From CAVVDY01 sp963819645 (GTDB taxonomy: Bacteria > Acidobacteriota > Terriglobia > Terriglobales > Acidobacteriaceae), in assembly GCA_963819645.1 (NCBI GenBank), contig CAWFWZ010000003.1, forward strand, positions 62,001-126,000: a stretch of 64,000 nucleotides of DNA, read 5' to 3'. Each line of letters opens with the position of its first letter. Position 1 is the stretch's first letter. This document shows positions 1 to 8,371 of this stretch, one piece after another. The notes beneath the pieces are model-generated. The model saw nothing but the letters and a program-made list of their open reading frames with translations, searched no databases and was not told where the DNA came from. Position numbers and translations under genes: made by a program.

Positions 1-585
1 ATATTTTTCCTCAAGGATGGACGCAAGCTGTCTGAAGCCACGATTCACATCCTCAATCGCCGCGCCCAACGACGCTTCCTGCGCGACGTTATCCAGGACC
101 TCGACGAGATGCTCGCGTCGTTTATCGGCGCTCAACTTATTCTCGCCAGCGCGGCGATGCTGGTTCTGACCAGTTTCTTTTGGCTGATGCACCTTCCTTA
201 CGGCTTGGCGTTGGGAGTCACCGCCGGATTCTTGGAATTTATTCCCGTCGTAGGGCCGGCTGTCGCCGCCGCTCTGGTGCTCGGAGTGGGGTTCCTCGAC
301 GCATTTCCTCACCTGCTCTGGATCACTGTTTTTCTAGGCTTGTGGCGACTGGTGCAGGACTACCTCATCTCTCCTCGCGTCATGGGCCATAAGGTCGAAC
401 TGCATCCCATGGCGGCAATCATCGCCGTGCTGATGGGCAATGAGATCGCAGGCGTTATCGGCGTGTATCTGTCTATTCCAGTCGCGGCGACGCTGCGCAT
501 CCTATGGGTGCGCTGGCAACACACTCGCGCGCTCCAAACAGACACGAATCAGACCAGTCCCGAAACTCGCCGAATCGCAGCGTGA
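1..585 (+). CDS. AI-2E family transporter (PerM-like), C-terminal part
   Basis: The reading frame is open from base 1, so the N-terminus lies outside the window. About 194 residues remain. They begin with an FFLKDGR segment and contain several hydrophobic helices, including a FIPVVGP segment and a later P-[RK]-VMGHKVELHP stretch. Both are typical of the C-terminal half of AI-2E/PerM family permeases, which are inner-membrane proteins with about eight helices. The transported substrate of most family members is unknown, and the quorum-signal name should not be over-read. A full-length paralogue lies at 28555-29730 on the other strand. The gene ends 20 bp before the inverted repeat that opens the GxxExxY cassette. 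Confidence 0.85.
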   Translation: MFFLKDGRKLSEATIHILNRRAQRRFLRDVIQDLDEMLASFIGAQLILASAAMLVLTSFFWLMHLPYGLALGVTAGFLEFIPVVGPAVAAALVLGVGFLDAFPHLLWITVFLGLWRLVQDYLISPRVMGHKVELHPMAAIIAVLMGNEIAGVIGVYLSIPVAATLRILWVRWQHTRALQTDTNQTSPETRRIAA

Positions 586-604
586 GAAAGAACTTAAAGC
601 GAAG

Positions 605-1128
605 CCGCGGATTTGCGCGGATCTCGCGGATTGTTCATAGCACTTCTAGATAGAAACGTCCTCTGTGTGGATATTGAGCGGGAGCAAGAGGCGAACGGGC
701 AGTCTCGAACACTAATCTCTTGAACGTTGGACGTGCTCCGAAATTCAGAAGTAAGCCGACTTCAAAACTGGTAGCCTTGAGATAGTTCAGTAGTTGTGCT
801 TCGTGGCTCATGTCGAGTACGCGTGCACACTTAAGTTCGACGATGACAACGGAGCCGACAATAAGGTCCGCCCGAGATACCCCGACAGTCTCATTCCGAA
901 ATTGCACTGTCACTGTCTTCTCGCGTTCACCCTCTAGCCCCTTGCGCGCAGGGCGATCACCATCGCCTCTCGATACACCGACTCCAGAAATCCGTGACCC
1001 AACTCGTTGTAGACCTCGTAAAATGCCCCGATGATCGGCTCCGTAATGTCTGAGTATCTTAGTTGCAACACCATTCCGTTTCCTCTCTTGCCGTCTTTAT
1101 AATCCGCGAGATCCGCGTTCATCCGCGG
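605..1128. mobile_element. GxxExxY cassette bounded by 28-bp inverted repeats
   Basis: Positions 605-632 and 1101-1128 are inverted repeats of each other and match at 25 of 28 bases. The arms are built from CCGCGGATT and CGCGGAT words. Between them lies only the GxxExxY gene, whose stop codon is 2 bp from the left arm and whose start is 26 bp from the right arm. The right arm also supplies the last codons and the stop of the neighbouring gene (1119-2661). The structure looks like a compact gene-plus-terminal-repeat unit. No transposase and no target duplication are visible, so mobility is an inference. Confidence 0.55.
635..1074 (-). pseudogene. GxxExxY protein (PD-(D/E)XK-like), frameshifted
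   Basis: Translation from ATG 1074 (preceded by GAGGAAACGG) gives the family signature with GHGFLESVY, that is G-x-x-E-x-x-Y, near residue 27. A stop appears after ALRARG at about 936. The correct continuation (GLEGEREKTVTVQF, then RADLIVG and VIVELK) lies in another frame. Adding one base near 941 restores an uninterrupted 146-residue protein, close to the usual family length. The family (Pfam PDDEXK_3) is predicted to have a PD-(D/E)XK nuclease-like fold and has no established function. The frameshift could be real or a sequencing deletion. The gene sits alone inside a perfect-looking inverted-repeat frame. Confidence 0.8.
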
Positions 1129-2661
1129 TTAAAGTTATTTCCTCTCTTCCGGTTCACCACCCGAATCCCGGCCCGCCAATGCTCGTCGAGCTGCACCAGC
1201 TGCCATTCGATCTGCGGTGACAGGTATTTCAGCAGCACGCTGGTTGCCGGATGCGTGCGCAGCACAGGCGTGACCAGATACAGAAGAGGCGGAGCATCGG
1301 ACAACTCACATCGGGGGAAATAGCCGTTGCGCGCGAAGCCGCCATTCTGCTGGTGCCAGCGGACGCGGGCCCAGTAGTCCAGGCCTTGAATAGCCAGATG
1401 AAGGTCATCATCGGCCTTCAGTTCAAGGATGGCGAGTCGGCCGTCAATCGTTACGCTCAGCACGTCGAGCATGGCGCGATCGGAGGCAGTAAAAGCGGGT
1501 ACCTGCGAGTAAACGTGTGCGGGATTCAACCGTTCGTCAATCGAACGAATGTCGCGCATGATCAGCGACTCCAGCCACCGCTCGGGACATAGCCGGTAAA
1601 GCGGATCGCAGTGCGCCCCGGCAGGATGACGGCTGGCAGTTAGCCGCTCGATGAATCTGTTGAACAGCTCTTCGGTGGACGTCGTCGAGCGTGTATTCCG
1701 CCGGGCCCATTCCGAAAACGATGGTTTCGTTATTGCGAAACGATCCCGCGACCGGAGCCAGCCGCGCCCGCGCGAACTCCAGCCCATACAGCCGGAAGAC
1801 GATTTCTGCAGGCGATTCGATACTTACATCCGCGTAGGGAACCAGCTCGCGGATGCGCGTAATCGACGCGGCAAAGCGCTCGCGCGTGGCGTGCGGATCG
1901 ACGGCGCGAACCAATCGCGTCGCGAGGTTTCCGTGATCACGAAAATCGACTTCCTCGCACGTCTCAGCCCCTTCTCCAAGTTGGTAGAGCTGCCACTTGA
2001 CGGCGTTCTGATCGAGATGCGCCATGCGTTGGCTGACGATCTCGCCTCGTCCATGCGGAACAAAAAGCTTAAGTCCCTCAATGTGGTACCTATCTGCACG
2101 GTGCCGATGATAGTCCAGCCAGAGGATGCCAAAAGTAAGCGCCGCATCAATAGACGCTTGGCTCTCTTCTCCATTCACGCCGAGAACAGCAAATGCTGAT
2201 TGCCCATGGCGAACGACTGCTCGGGTGTAAACCGGACTGAACGAATGTTCCAAGTCAGCCTTGGCGCTGACGGACTCTATCTTTGCGCCCGGATATTCAC
2301 GTTCGAGCAGACGAACCAGCAGCTTCTGATAGTGAATACGAGCGGCACGTTGCGCGGTGGCGCTGCGCTGTCCTGCGTCGGCCACGATTTCGAGCACCTC
2401 GGGTTTTGACTGTCCAAAGCGAAGGGCTGATAGGCGGAGCATGCGCGGTCTGGTCTCGAAGTCGAGTACGCGGCGTACGATGTTGCGTTCTTCTGACCAC
2501 ACATGGAGCACGCACTTACCCTCACCCGAGACCGAATACCGGGCAGTGCCGAAATCGAACATTACCTCGCCGTTTTCGATTAGCACGGCATGCGGCGCTT
2601 CGAGCAGAAAGACTTCCAACTCGCGGGCGAGTTCCTCGGCGGTGAGAGAGGTGGTGAGCAT
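1119..2661 (-). CDS. Conserved hypothetical protein with nuclease-like C-terminus, one frameshift
   Basis: Two overlapping frames make one protein of about 513 residues if one base near 1680 is removed (GMGPAEYTLDD joins STEELFNRF). I do not recognise the N-terminal two thirds. The C-terminal part contains MLDVLSVTIDGRLAILELKA followed by a Q-x(3)-DYW segment. The D, E-x-K and Q/Y spacing resembles a PD-(D/E)XK catalytic core, so a DNA-processing role is a reasonable guess. The stop codon is inside the right arm of the GxxExxY inverted repeat, which may mean the natural C-terminus was replaced when that cassette arrived. No operon partner is evident. Confidence 0.6.
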
Positions 2662-2786
2662 ACAGCTTAGCCAAGACTAGCCAAGTCACGCGCGCGGGCG
2701 CTGCAATGATCCGCACAGCGCTGTGTGATAATCAAACATAGCGTGTGGCCTGCGCACGGCGCGGGTTCCTGCAACAAAGAACTGGG

Positions 2787-2868
2787 ACCACCGGATTTGC
2801 ACGGATCTAAGCCGAGATGTTTCTTATCTCCAGATTCCGGATCCGCGGTCATCCGCGTAAATCCGCGG
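2787..2868. repeat. Solo palindrome related to the GxxExxY cassette arms
   Basis: The arms at about 2787-2814 and 2843-2868 are imperfect inverted repeats built from the same CGGATTT and CGCGGAT words as the arms at 605 and 1101. Only about 28 bp separate them and no gene lies inside. It occupies most of the 266-bp gap upstream of tldD. Confidence 0.6.
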
Positions 2869-2933
2869 CTTGATTCTTCTTCCGGAGCGCTAAGCGTCCG
2901 CCGTAGTCTCCGAGACATCCAATAGGTGTGACC

Positions 2934-4358
2934 ATGGACAAGAAGTTTTTCTTTGACCGCTACGGGCTAACGCAGGCTGACATCGAGCGCTACCTGGCGG
3001 CGGCACTTTCGGCCGGCGGCGACTACGCTGACCTCTACTTCGAATATCAGACCTCGACCTCGGTGTCGCTCGACGAGAGTATGGTGAAGTCGGCCAGCCA
3101 GGGAACGTCCGTCGGTTGCGGAGTTCGCGTACTTTCCGGCGATCGCACCGGATACGCCTACACCGACGATCTATCGTCGCAACGCATTTTGCATGCGGCA
3201 CGAACCGCGGCTCTTATCGCCAGCGGCCCGGCCAAGCAGCCGGTGGTCGGGTTGACCGACACCCCGCCGCACAACTTGTATCCCGTACCGTTGCCGTCGG
3301 TGGAAGCTGAGGTTCTGGCCAAGGTTGATCTAGTGCAGCGGGCCGACAAGGCCGCCCGCGCCTACGACCCGCGCATTCATGAAGTGCGAGTGAGCTATGC
3401 CGACGAGTTGCGCCGCATCCTCGTCATCGGATCGGATGGCAGCTTTGCCGAAGATTCGCAGCCTATGGCGCGGATGAGTGTGTTCTGCATCGCCAAGACC
3501 GAACAAGGTTCTGCTCGGGGAACTTCTGGCGGTGGCGGGCGCGTAGGAATCGAGTTCTTCCAAACCGAGAAGACGCCGGAACATTTCGCCGTTGAAGCCG
3601 CTCGCGAGGCGATCGTTCAACTCGATGCGCGCAACGCCCCGGCGGGTGAGATGGAAGTGGTGCTCGGTCCCGGGTGGCCAGGAGTTCTGTTGCACGAGGC
3701 GATCGGACACGGACTCGAAGCCGACTTCAATCGCAAGAAGACTTCAGCCTTCTCTGACATGATGGGACGTCGCGTCGCCAGCGACAAATGTACGGTGATC
3801 GACAACGGCACCATGCCCGGGCGGCGAGGATCGCTCAACGTGGATGACGAAGGCAATCGCACCGACAGCACGGTGCTGATCGAGAAAGGCATCCTGAAGG
3901 GCTATTTGACAGACAAGCTCTCTTCGCGGCTGATGAACCTGCCGAATACCGGCAACGGACGTCGCGAGAGCTATCAGCACATTCCCATGCCGCGCATGAC
4001 CAACACCTACATGCTCGCCGGGCAGGATTCGCCCGAGGACATCATTCGCTCCGTCAAGTATGGCGTGTACGCGGTGAATTTCGGCGGCGGTCAGGTCGAC
4101 ATTACGAATGGCAAATTCGTGTTCTCCGCCTCGGAGGCGTACCTGATTGAAGACGGTAAGGTCACTGCGCCGCTCAAGAACGCCACCCTGATCGGCAACG
4201 GACCGGATGTGCTGACCAAAGTTTCAATGGTCGGCAACGATCTGAAACTCGACGAGGGGGTCGGCACTTGCGGCAAAGATGGGCAGTCCGTCCCTGTGGG
4301 AGTTGGCATTCCTACACTGAAAATTGATCGTCTGACAGTGGGCGGGACGGGTAACTGA
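2934..4358 (+). CDS. tldD: Metalloprotease TldD
   Basis: This is the TldD subunit of the TldD/TldE (PmbA) heterodimeric protease, which cleaves unfolded peptides and matures some RiPPs and antitoxins in the cytoplasm. The 474-residue product has the normal family length. The zinc motif is visible as LLHEAIGHGLEADF (H-E-x(3)-H), followed by the conserved GRRGSLNVDDEG segment and a C-terminal GNDLKLDEGVGTCGKDGQ block. ATG 2934 is preferred over GTG 2928 because AGGTG sits 6-7 bases upstream. The partner gene follows after 264 bp in the same direction. Confidence 0.95.
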   Translation: MDKKFFFDRYGLTQADIERYLAAALSAGGDYADLYFEYQTSTSVSLDESMVKSASQGTSVGCGVRVLSGDRTGYAYTDDLSSQRILHAARTAALIASGPAKQPVVGLTDTPPHNLYPVPLPSVEAEVLAKVDLVQRADKAARAYDPRIHEVRVSYADELRRILVIGSDGSFAEDSQPMARMSVFCIAKTEQGSARGTSGGGGRVGIEFFQTEKTPEHFAVEAAREAIVQLDARNAPAGEMEVVLGPGWPGVLLHEAIGHGLEADFNRKKTSAFSDMMGRRVASDKCTVIDNGTMPGRRGSLNVDDEGNRTDSTVLIEKGILKGYLTDKLSSRLMNLPNTGNGRRESYQHIPMPRMTNTYMLAGQDSPEDIIRSVKYGVYAVNFGGGQVDITNGKFVFSASEAYLIEDGKVTAPLKNATLIGNGPDVLTKVSMVGNDLKLDEGVGTCGKDGQSVPVGVGIPTLKIDRLTVGGTGN

Positions 4359-4622
4359 GCGGGCCTTAGCTCCGGGACAGTAATCCACAGACTGTGATCC
4401 GATTCACAGATCCGCAATACTCGCGTGAGTCGTTGATTCGCCGAGGCTTACTGTGGGATACGGCCTAGTGTGGGACGTCCCACTTGGCGATTTCCACAAA
4501 GCTTCCACAGGGTGGGATAAGCCATTCCGTCCGGCAGCCCTCTGACAATGTAGGACTAAGGTCGTCTGAGAATAGCTCAGACATTGTAAGACAAAACCGA
4601 AATTGAATAAGGTTCACCAAAC
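4359..4622. other. Intergenic region with palindrome and TCCACA-type motifs
   Basis: There is no gene here. It holds a perfect 14-bp palindrome, GTGGGACGTCCCAC (4470-4483), and several DnaA-box-like words: TAATCCACAG near 4381, TTTCCACAA near 4490 and CTTCCACAG near 4500. It separates tldD from tldE, so it could hold the tldE promoter. No convincing -10/-35 pair was found. Confidence 0.35.
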
Positions 4623-6017
4623 ATGAGCACTAGTACGACATCACTTAATCCGCCTGCAACCCAAGGTGCTGTTGATCTCCGTGAAGTTGCGACCGACGCC
4701 GTCCGCCTGGCAATGCAGCAAGGCGCAAGCGCTGCCGAAGCGGTTGCCACCGAGGGCAGCGAATTCTCTACCACCGTCCGGCTCGGCCAGGTTGAGACAC
4801 TGAAGGAAGCAGGGTCGAAGGCTGTGGGAGTTCGCGTCTTCGTCGGACAAAGTTCGGCTAGCACCTATTCCAGCGATCTCACTCCCGAAGGCGTAAAGAA
4901 GATGGTGGAGTCAGCTGTCGCGCTGGCGCGAGTCACCACTGCGGACCCGATGGCCGGTCTACCGGATCCTGCCGAGTTGGGACGGCTCGATTGCGATCTC
5001 GGCCTGTACCACGATGACGTGTACTCGCTCTCGCCGGAAGATCGCATCGACTATGCGCGTCGCGCGGAGAAAGCTGCGACCAGCGTAGACCCTCGCATTG
5101 TGAACTCCGATGGTGGCTCGTTTGACGCAGCTGTGGGATACAAGGTGCTGGCGAACTCGTTGGGATTCGTTGGCGACAATCGCCGTTCGTACTGCTCGGT
5201 AGTTGCTGTCCCGATCGCGCAGATCGAAGGCTCGGCGATGCAGCGGGACTACTGGTACTCGGTCTCGCATTCGCTGAAGAAGTTGGCGTCCCCCGAGGAA
5301 GTCGGGGCCATCGCGGCAAAACGTACGCTGCGCCGTTTAGGAGCTCGCAAGGTCAAGACTGCGAAGGTTCCGGTAGTTTTCGAGAACACCGTGGCTGCCG
5401 CGCTGCTCGGCCATATCTTTGAAGCGGTCAATGGCGATTCGGTTTACCGCGGCGCGTCGTTTCTCACTGGTAAGTTGAATGAGAAGATCGCCGGTGAAAA
5501 TATCGTTATCGTTGATGACGGAACGATTCCCGGCCTGTTCGGGACCAGCCCCTTCGACAGCGAGGGCGTGGTAAGCCGTCGAACCAGTGTCATCGAGAAC
5601 GGCGTGCTGAAGTCTTACCTGCTCAACACCTACACAGCGAAAAAGTTGGGGCTGAAGACCACAGGTAACGCGTCCCGCGGTTTGGCCGGCACGCCCGGTA
5701 TCGGTCCGGGCAATTTCTTTCTGCAGCCGGGAACGAAGAACCTTCAGGAAATCATCGGCGACATTAAAGAAGGACTGTTCGTCACGGAATTCTTAGGGCA
5801 CGGCGTCAACCTGGTCACCGGAGATTTTTCCCGTGGCGCCAGCGGTCTCTGGATCGAAAACGGCGAACTCACCTTTCCGGTAGAAGAGATCACTGTCGCC
5901 GGCAATCTCAAAGACATGCTGTTCAACGTGAGCGAGATCGGCAGCGACCTCGAATTTCGCAGCGCAGTCGCATGTCCTACGCTGCGAATAGATGGCATGA
6001 CCGTGGCTGGAGAGTAG
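4623..6017 (+). CDS. pmbA: Metalloprotease subunit TldE/PmbA
   Basis: The 464-residue product is the second member of the TldD/TldE pair. It has the N-terminal family domain (RQ-free, with VRLGQVETLKEAGSKAVGVR), a central VVFENTVAAALLGHIFEAVNG segment where TldD has its HExxxH motif, the conserved DDGTIPGLFGTSPFDSEGV block, and a GLFVTEFLGHGVNLVTGDFS C-terminal region. TldE normally lacks the zinc-binding histidines and acts as the non-catalytic partner, which fits what is seen here. ATG 4623 follows an AAGGTT sequence. Function as a heterodimer with the upstream TldD is inferred from family knowledge and adjacency. Confidence 0.93.
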   Translation: MSTSTTSLNPPATQGAVDLREVATDAVRLAMQQGASAAEAVATEGSEFSTTVRLGQVETLKEAGSKAVGVRVFVGQSSASTYSSDLTPEGVKKMVESAVALARVTTADPMAGLPDPAELGRLDCDLGLYHDDVYSLSPEDRIDYARRAEKAATSVDPRIVNSDGGSFDAAVGYKVLANSLGFVGDNRRSYCSVVAVPIAQIEGSAMQRDYWYSVSHSLKKLASPEEVGAIAAKRTLRRLGARKVKTAKVPVVFENTVAAALLGHIFEAVNGDSVYRGASFLTGKLNEKIAGENIVIVDDGTIPGLFGTSPFDSEGVVSRRTSVIENGVLKSYLLNTYTAKKLGLKTTGNASRGLAGTPGIGPGNFFLQPGTKNLQEIIGDIKEGLFVTEFLGHGVNLVTGDFSRGASGLWIENGELTFPVEEITVAGNLKDMLFNVSEIGSDLEFRSAVACPTLRIDGMTVAGE

Positions 6018-6025
6018 GACGGTTT

Positions 6026-6096
6026 CACCACAGAGACACGGAGACACAGAGAATAAGAAATCAGAAAAATCTCAGTGCCTCTGTGTCTCTGTGGTC
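6026..6096. repeat. CACAGAGACACGGAGACAC-type palindrome
   Basis: The left arm (6026-6051) and right arm (6071-6096) are imperfect inverted repeats of the CCACAGAGACAC/GTGTCTCTGTGG type. The element lies between convergent genes (pmbA and the UvrC-like gene) and could also serve as a bidirectional terminator. A related palindrome is at 35239-35316. Confidence 0.75.
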
Positions 6097-6110
6097 TTGA
6101 GCTTTCTCTG

Positions 6111-7310
6111 CTATCGTATCCCCGCTTCGCCGGCGCGGAATTTCCAATAATCTCCAGCGGTCTCGCTCAAGTCGCCGCTGGCTTTTTCTCCCTTGAACAC
6201 ACGCGAGACACCGCGCACCACACGCCGCATCGGCAACTCGCCAGCGCCATCGGTCAGGAACAGCTCGCCGGCCTTCGACGTGCGGTAGTACCAGCGCTTG
6301 AGGATCGCCAGGTGCTCCATCCATTCCAGGGCACTGTGCGGCTTGCACGGCGCCACCTGCGCAAGCGCTTCCAGGATGCGCGCTTCCATCGACAGCGGCT
6401 TGGCCCGCAGATGTTCCGCTTCGGCCTGAGCTCCCACATTGAGGGATACCGGCTCGCAGATCATTCCCGCCTCGATCTTGAACAGCGCAACTGATTCCGG
6501 CTCGGCTGAGGGCTGAACCATCACGCCGTTGAGTTCATCGAGCCGCCGTACAATCTCGGGTAATTGCGACAACGCGGCTTTTACTTTCTCCAGCCGAGTA
6601 TGCAGTGTCGCCGCGCCTTCAAAATCAAGATTGGCCGACGCTTCGTCCCGCATATGCTCGATCTCGCGCACCAGCGATTGCCCTTGGCTTTCGAAGTACT
6701 GCTGCACACGGCCGACTTCCGCCGCATACTCGTCGTCGGTGCAGCCCTTGAAACATGGAGCCAGGCACATTTTCATTTCGGAGTAGATACAACCGGGGAA
6801 GGCTGGGTCAGGATGCAGGTCGTCGACGCACCGGCGCATCTTAAACAGGTCAAGCGAGTCGTTCGCGAACTTTTCAGCCGCCACCCGCGATGCGAACGGA
6901 CCGTAATACTCAGAGTTGCTCTTCAGTCCGGAGATGCGCGTGGTTACCGTGGCGCGAGGGTAAGGGTTGTTCAGGATCAGCTTCACCAACGGCGCGAAAC
7001 GCAGCCGCAGGCGTTTTTCGTAGCTCGCGGGAAACTCGCGACGCAATACCTTATACAGGAGCAGCGACGCTTCGAAGTCTGACCCTGTGGGAGTCCACTC
7101 GACCGAGCGGACCCGATCGCGCAGATTGAGCTTGCGACCTTCGCTGGCGCCGAGCAGACGCTGCAACCGCCGACGAAGGTTCGCGGTCTTGCTGATATAG
7201 GGCTCGCTGCCCTCATCGCCGCGCAGCACGAACACCGCCGAGCCCACCGGAGTGACAGCGAACAACTCGGCGTCGCGTTCGGGCGCGAACTCTAGTCGGG
7301 TGGAATTCAC
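6111..7310 (-). CDS. Short UvrC-like GIY-YIG protein lacking the C-terminal nuclease half
   Basis: The 399-residue product resembles the N-terminal half of excinuclease subunit UvrC. Residues about 25-55 (AVFVLRGDEGSEPYISKTAN followed by LRRRLQRLLG) fit a diverged GIY-YIG domain. A four-cysteine group (RRCVDD, PGCIY, KMCLAPCFKGC) matches the UvrC iron-sulphur region. A UVR motif (ANLDFEGAATLHTRLEKV) follows near residue 235. The RNase H-like endonuclease domain and HhH motifs of the roughly 600-residue full UvrC are absent, so it is a Cho-like or divergent nuclease rather than the main UvrC. The end abuts the 6026 palindrome. Confidence 0.8.
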   Translation of the reverse strand: MNSTRLEFAPERDAELFAVTPVGSAVFVLRGDEGSEPYISKTANLRRRLQRLLGASEGRKLNLRDRVRSVEWTPTGSDFEASLLLYKVLRREFPASYEKRLRLRFAPLVKLILNNPYPRATVTTRISGLKSNSEYYGPFASRVAAEKFANDSLDLFKMRRCVDDLHPDPAFPGCIYSEMKMCLAPCFKGCTDDEYAAEVGRVQQYFESQGQSLVREIEHMRDEASANLDFEGAATLHTRLEKVKAALSQLPEIVRRLDELNGVMVQPSAEPESVALFKIEAGMICEPVSLNVGAQAEAEHLRAKPLSMEARILEALAQVAPCKPHSALEWMEHLAILKRWYYRTSKAGELFLTDGAGELPMRRVVRGVSRVFKGEKASGDLSETAGDYWKFRAGEAGIR

Positions 7311-7344
7311 TGGTCGATTCTACGGCTTATTGCAACTCTTCTTT

Positions 7345-7441
7345 GTCATCACGAGCGCAGCGAGGGATCCGTTCTTCGCCGCCGGGAGACGCTCTTCGCG
7401 CTGGAAGCGAGAGCAGATCCCTCGCTTCGCTCGTGATGACA
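7345..7441. repeat. REP-like inverted repeat (TCATCACGAGC family)
   Basis: Arms at about 7345-7370 and 7416-7441 match at all but one of roughly 27 bases (core GTCATCACGAGC / GCTCGTGATGAC). The 45-bp loop is also self-complementary in part. Related single arms recur inside nrdJ (11345-12771) and at 35898. Confidence 0.8.
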
Positions 7442-7496
7442 ATCCAATTGGGAGTGACTCTTGCCTACTCTATGTGGCACGTACGCTTGAACAGTA

Positions 7497-7826
7497 CTAG
7501 TCCAAACTACCCTGTTCGATCACCACATTCTCGCGAACGATCAACCGATGCGCCGCCATCTCCCGAAGCTTGGGAAGCACGCGAGTGACATGTTCGTCGG
7601 TATCGACGAAGGTCACGACAATGGGAAGGTTTCCTCCCGCCTCCACCAGGTGAGCAGTGCTCAAACGGTTGCGGCCCTGGAAGCCTGCGAGCGAGTGGTA
7701 GGCCACCGCTCCGAAGACGTTTTCTTCCCGCAGATACTTCAGCACCTCCAAATGCAGGGGCCGGTGATGCCACGAGTCGCCTTCGCAGAGGTACATCGTT
7801 ACCTGGACTGCCATCGCGACTGTCAT
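7497..7826 (-). CDS. DUF190 protein, fluoride-operon partner of CrcB
   Basis: The 109-residue product matches DUF190: VTMYLCEGDSWHH near the start, a central VFGAVAYHSLAGFQGR and the LPIVVTFVDTDEHV strand. DUF190 proteins are small, soluble, ferredoxin-like-fold proteins often encoded with crcB, and their biochemical role is unknown. ATG 7826 is chosen because GAGGTGG lies 8 bases upstream and the longer frame has no such site. It starts 1 bp after the crcB stop codon, so the two genes are almost certainly co-transcribed and under the same fluoride riboswitch. Confidence 0.9.
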   Translation of the reverse strand: MTVAMAVQVTMYLCEGDSWHHRPLHLEVLKYLREENVFGAVAYHSLAGFQGRNRLSTAHLVEAGGNLPIVVTFVDTDEHVTRVLPKLREMAAHRLIVRENVVIEQGSLD

Positions 7827-7827
7827 T

Positions 7828-8205
7828 TTATATCCACCTCGCAAGGGCAGCCCCGGCCGCGACGGCGGCAAGGCAAAGAACGTTGCTGCCGATTACGTTC
7901 AAAGCGGCCTGCGACCACTGGCCTTGCTCCATCAGGGCAAACGATTCGAAAGCGTAGCTGGAGAAAGTCGTGTAGGAGCCACAGAATCCAACCGCCACCA
8001 GAAGTCGCCAGTGGTCGGCGACAAACAGGCGTTCGGTCGCAACGATCAGGAAAAAGCCCAGCAACAGACTTCCAGTGACATTAATAAGGAGCGTTCCATA
8101 GGGAAAGGCGCTGAAAGCCAGCTTTGCAATGTAGTTGCTCAGCAGATATCGGGCGCAGGCGCCGAGCACGGCGCCTATAGAGATGTAGAGCAGTCTTTCG
8201 GCCAA
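7828..8205 (-). CDS. crcB: Fluoride channel CrcB (FluC)
   Basis: CrcB/Fluc proteins are dual-topology inner-membrane channels that export fluoride. The 125-residue, four-helix product has the family's normal size. It shows the conserved GAVLGACARYLLS start, the YGTLLINVTGSLLLGF helix with the N-x-x-G motif and VGFCGSYTTFSSYAFES with the Gly-Thr-Thr-Phe-Ser pore segment. A fluoride riboswitch lies directly upstream (8227-8279), and DUF190 follows. Together they form a self-contained fluoride-responsive operon. Confidence 0.97.
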   Translation of the reverse strand: MAERLLYISIGAVLGACARYLLSNYIAKLAFSAFPYGTLLINVTGSLLLGFFLIVATERLFVADHWRLLVAVGFCGSYTTFSSYAFESFALMEQGQWSQAALNVIGSNVLCLAAVAAGAALARWI

Positions 8206-8226
8206 GGCAGTCTCCTACACAGAGTT

Positions 8227-8279
8227 GGTAGGAGTTATCAGCCCTTGCGCGGGCGGTTATGGCGAACTCCATCGCCTGA
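8227..8279 (-). ncRNA. Fluoride riboswitch (crcB motif)
   Basis: Read on the minus strand, the segment has the conserved features of the crcB RNA motif: GGCGATGGAGTTCGCC forming the first hairpin, then ATAACCGCC, a short stem GCCCGCGCAAGGGC, and the closing CTGATAACTCCTACC block that makes the pseudoknot. The RNA starts about 70 nt upstream of the crcB start codon. In this class, fluoride binding turns the downstream gene on. Confidence 0.95.
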
Positions 8280-8283
8280 CAAC

Positions 8284-8289
8284 ATTATA
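8284..8289 (-). promoter_or_regulatory. Probable -10 element of the crcB operon
   Basis: The minus strand reads TATAAT here, ending 5 nt before the riboswitch begins. That would place the transcription start at the riboswitch 5' edge. No clear -35 box is visible. Confidence 0.5.
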
Positions 8290-8371
8290 TAAAGTCGGTT
8301 CCCCAGAACCAGTGCCGGCGGCGCGGTGTCTATCGCCTCCGCCGCATACAATGATCAGCAACGAGGAACTC

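Noticed and set aside
4359..4622. Possible replication origin
   Set aside because: The boxes are imperfect, there is no AT-rich unwinding region, and neither dnaA nor dnaN is nearby.
4290..5140. Overuse of TGTGGGA
   Set aside because: About fourteen copies were noticed in the whole window, not far above the rough expectation for a GC-rich 7-mer; only the local cluster is mildly notable.
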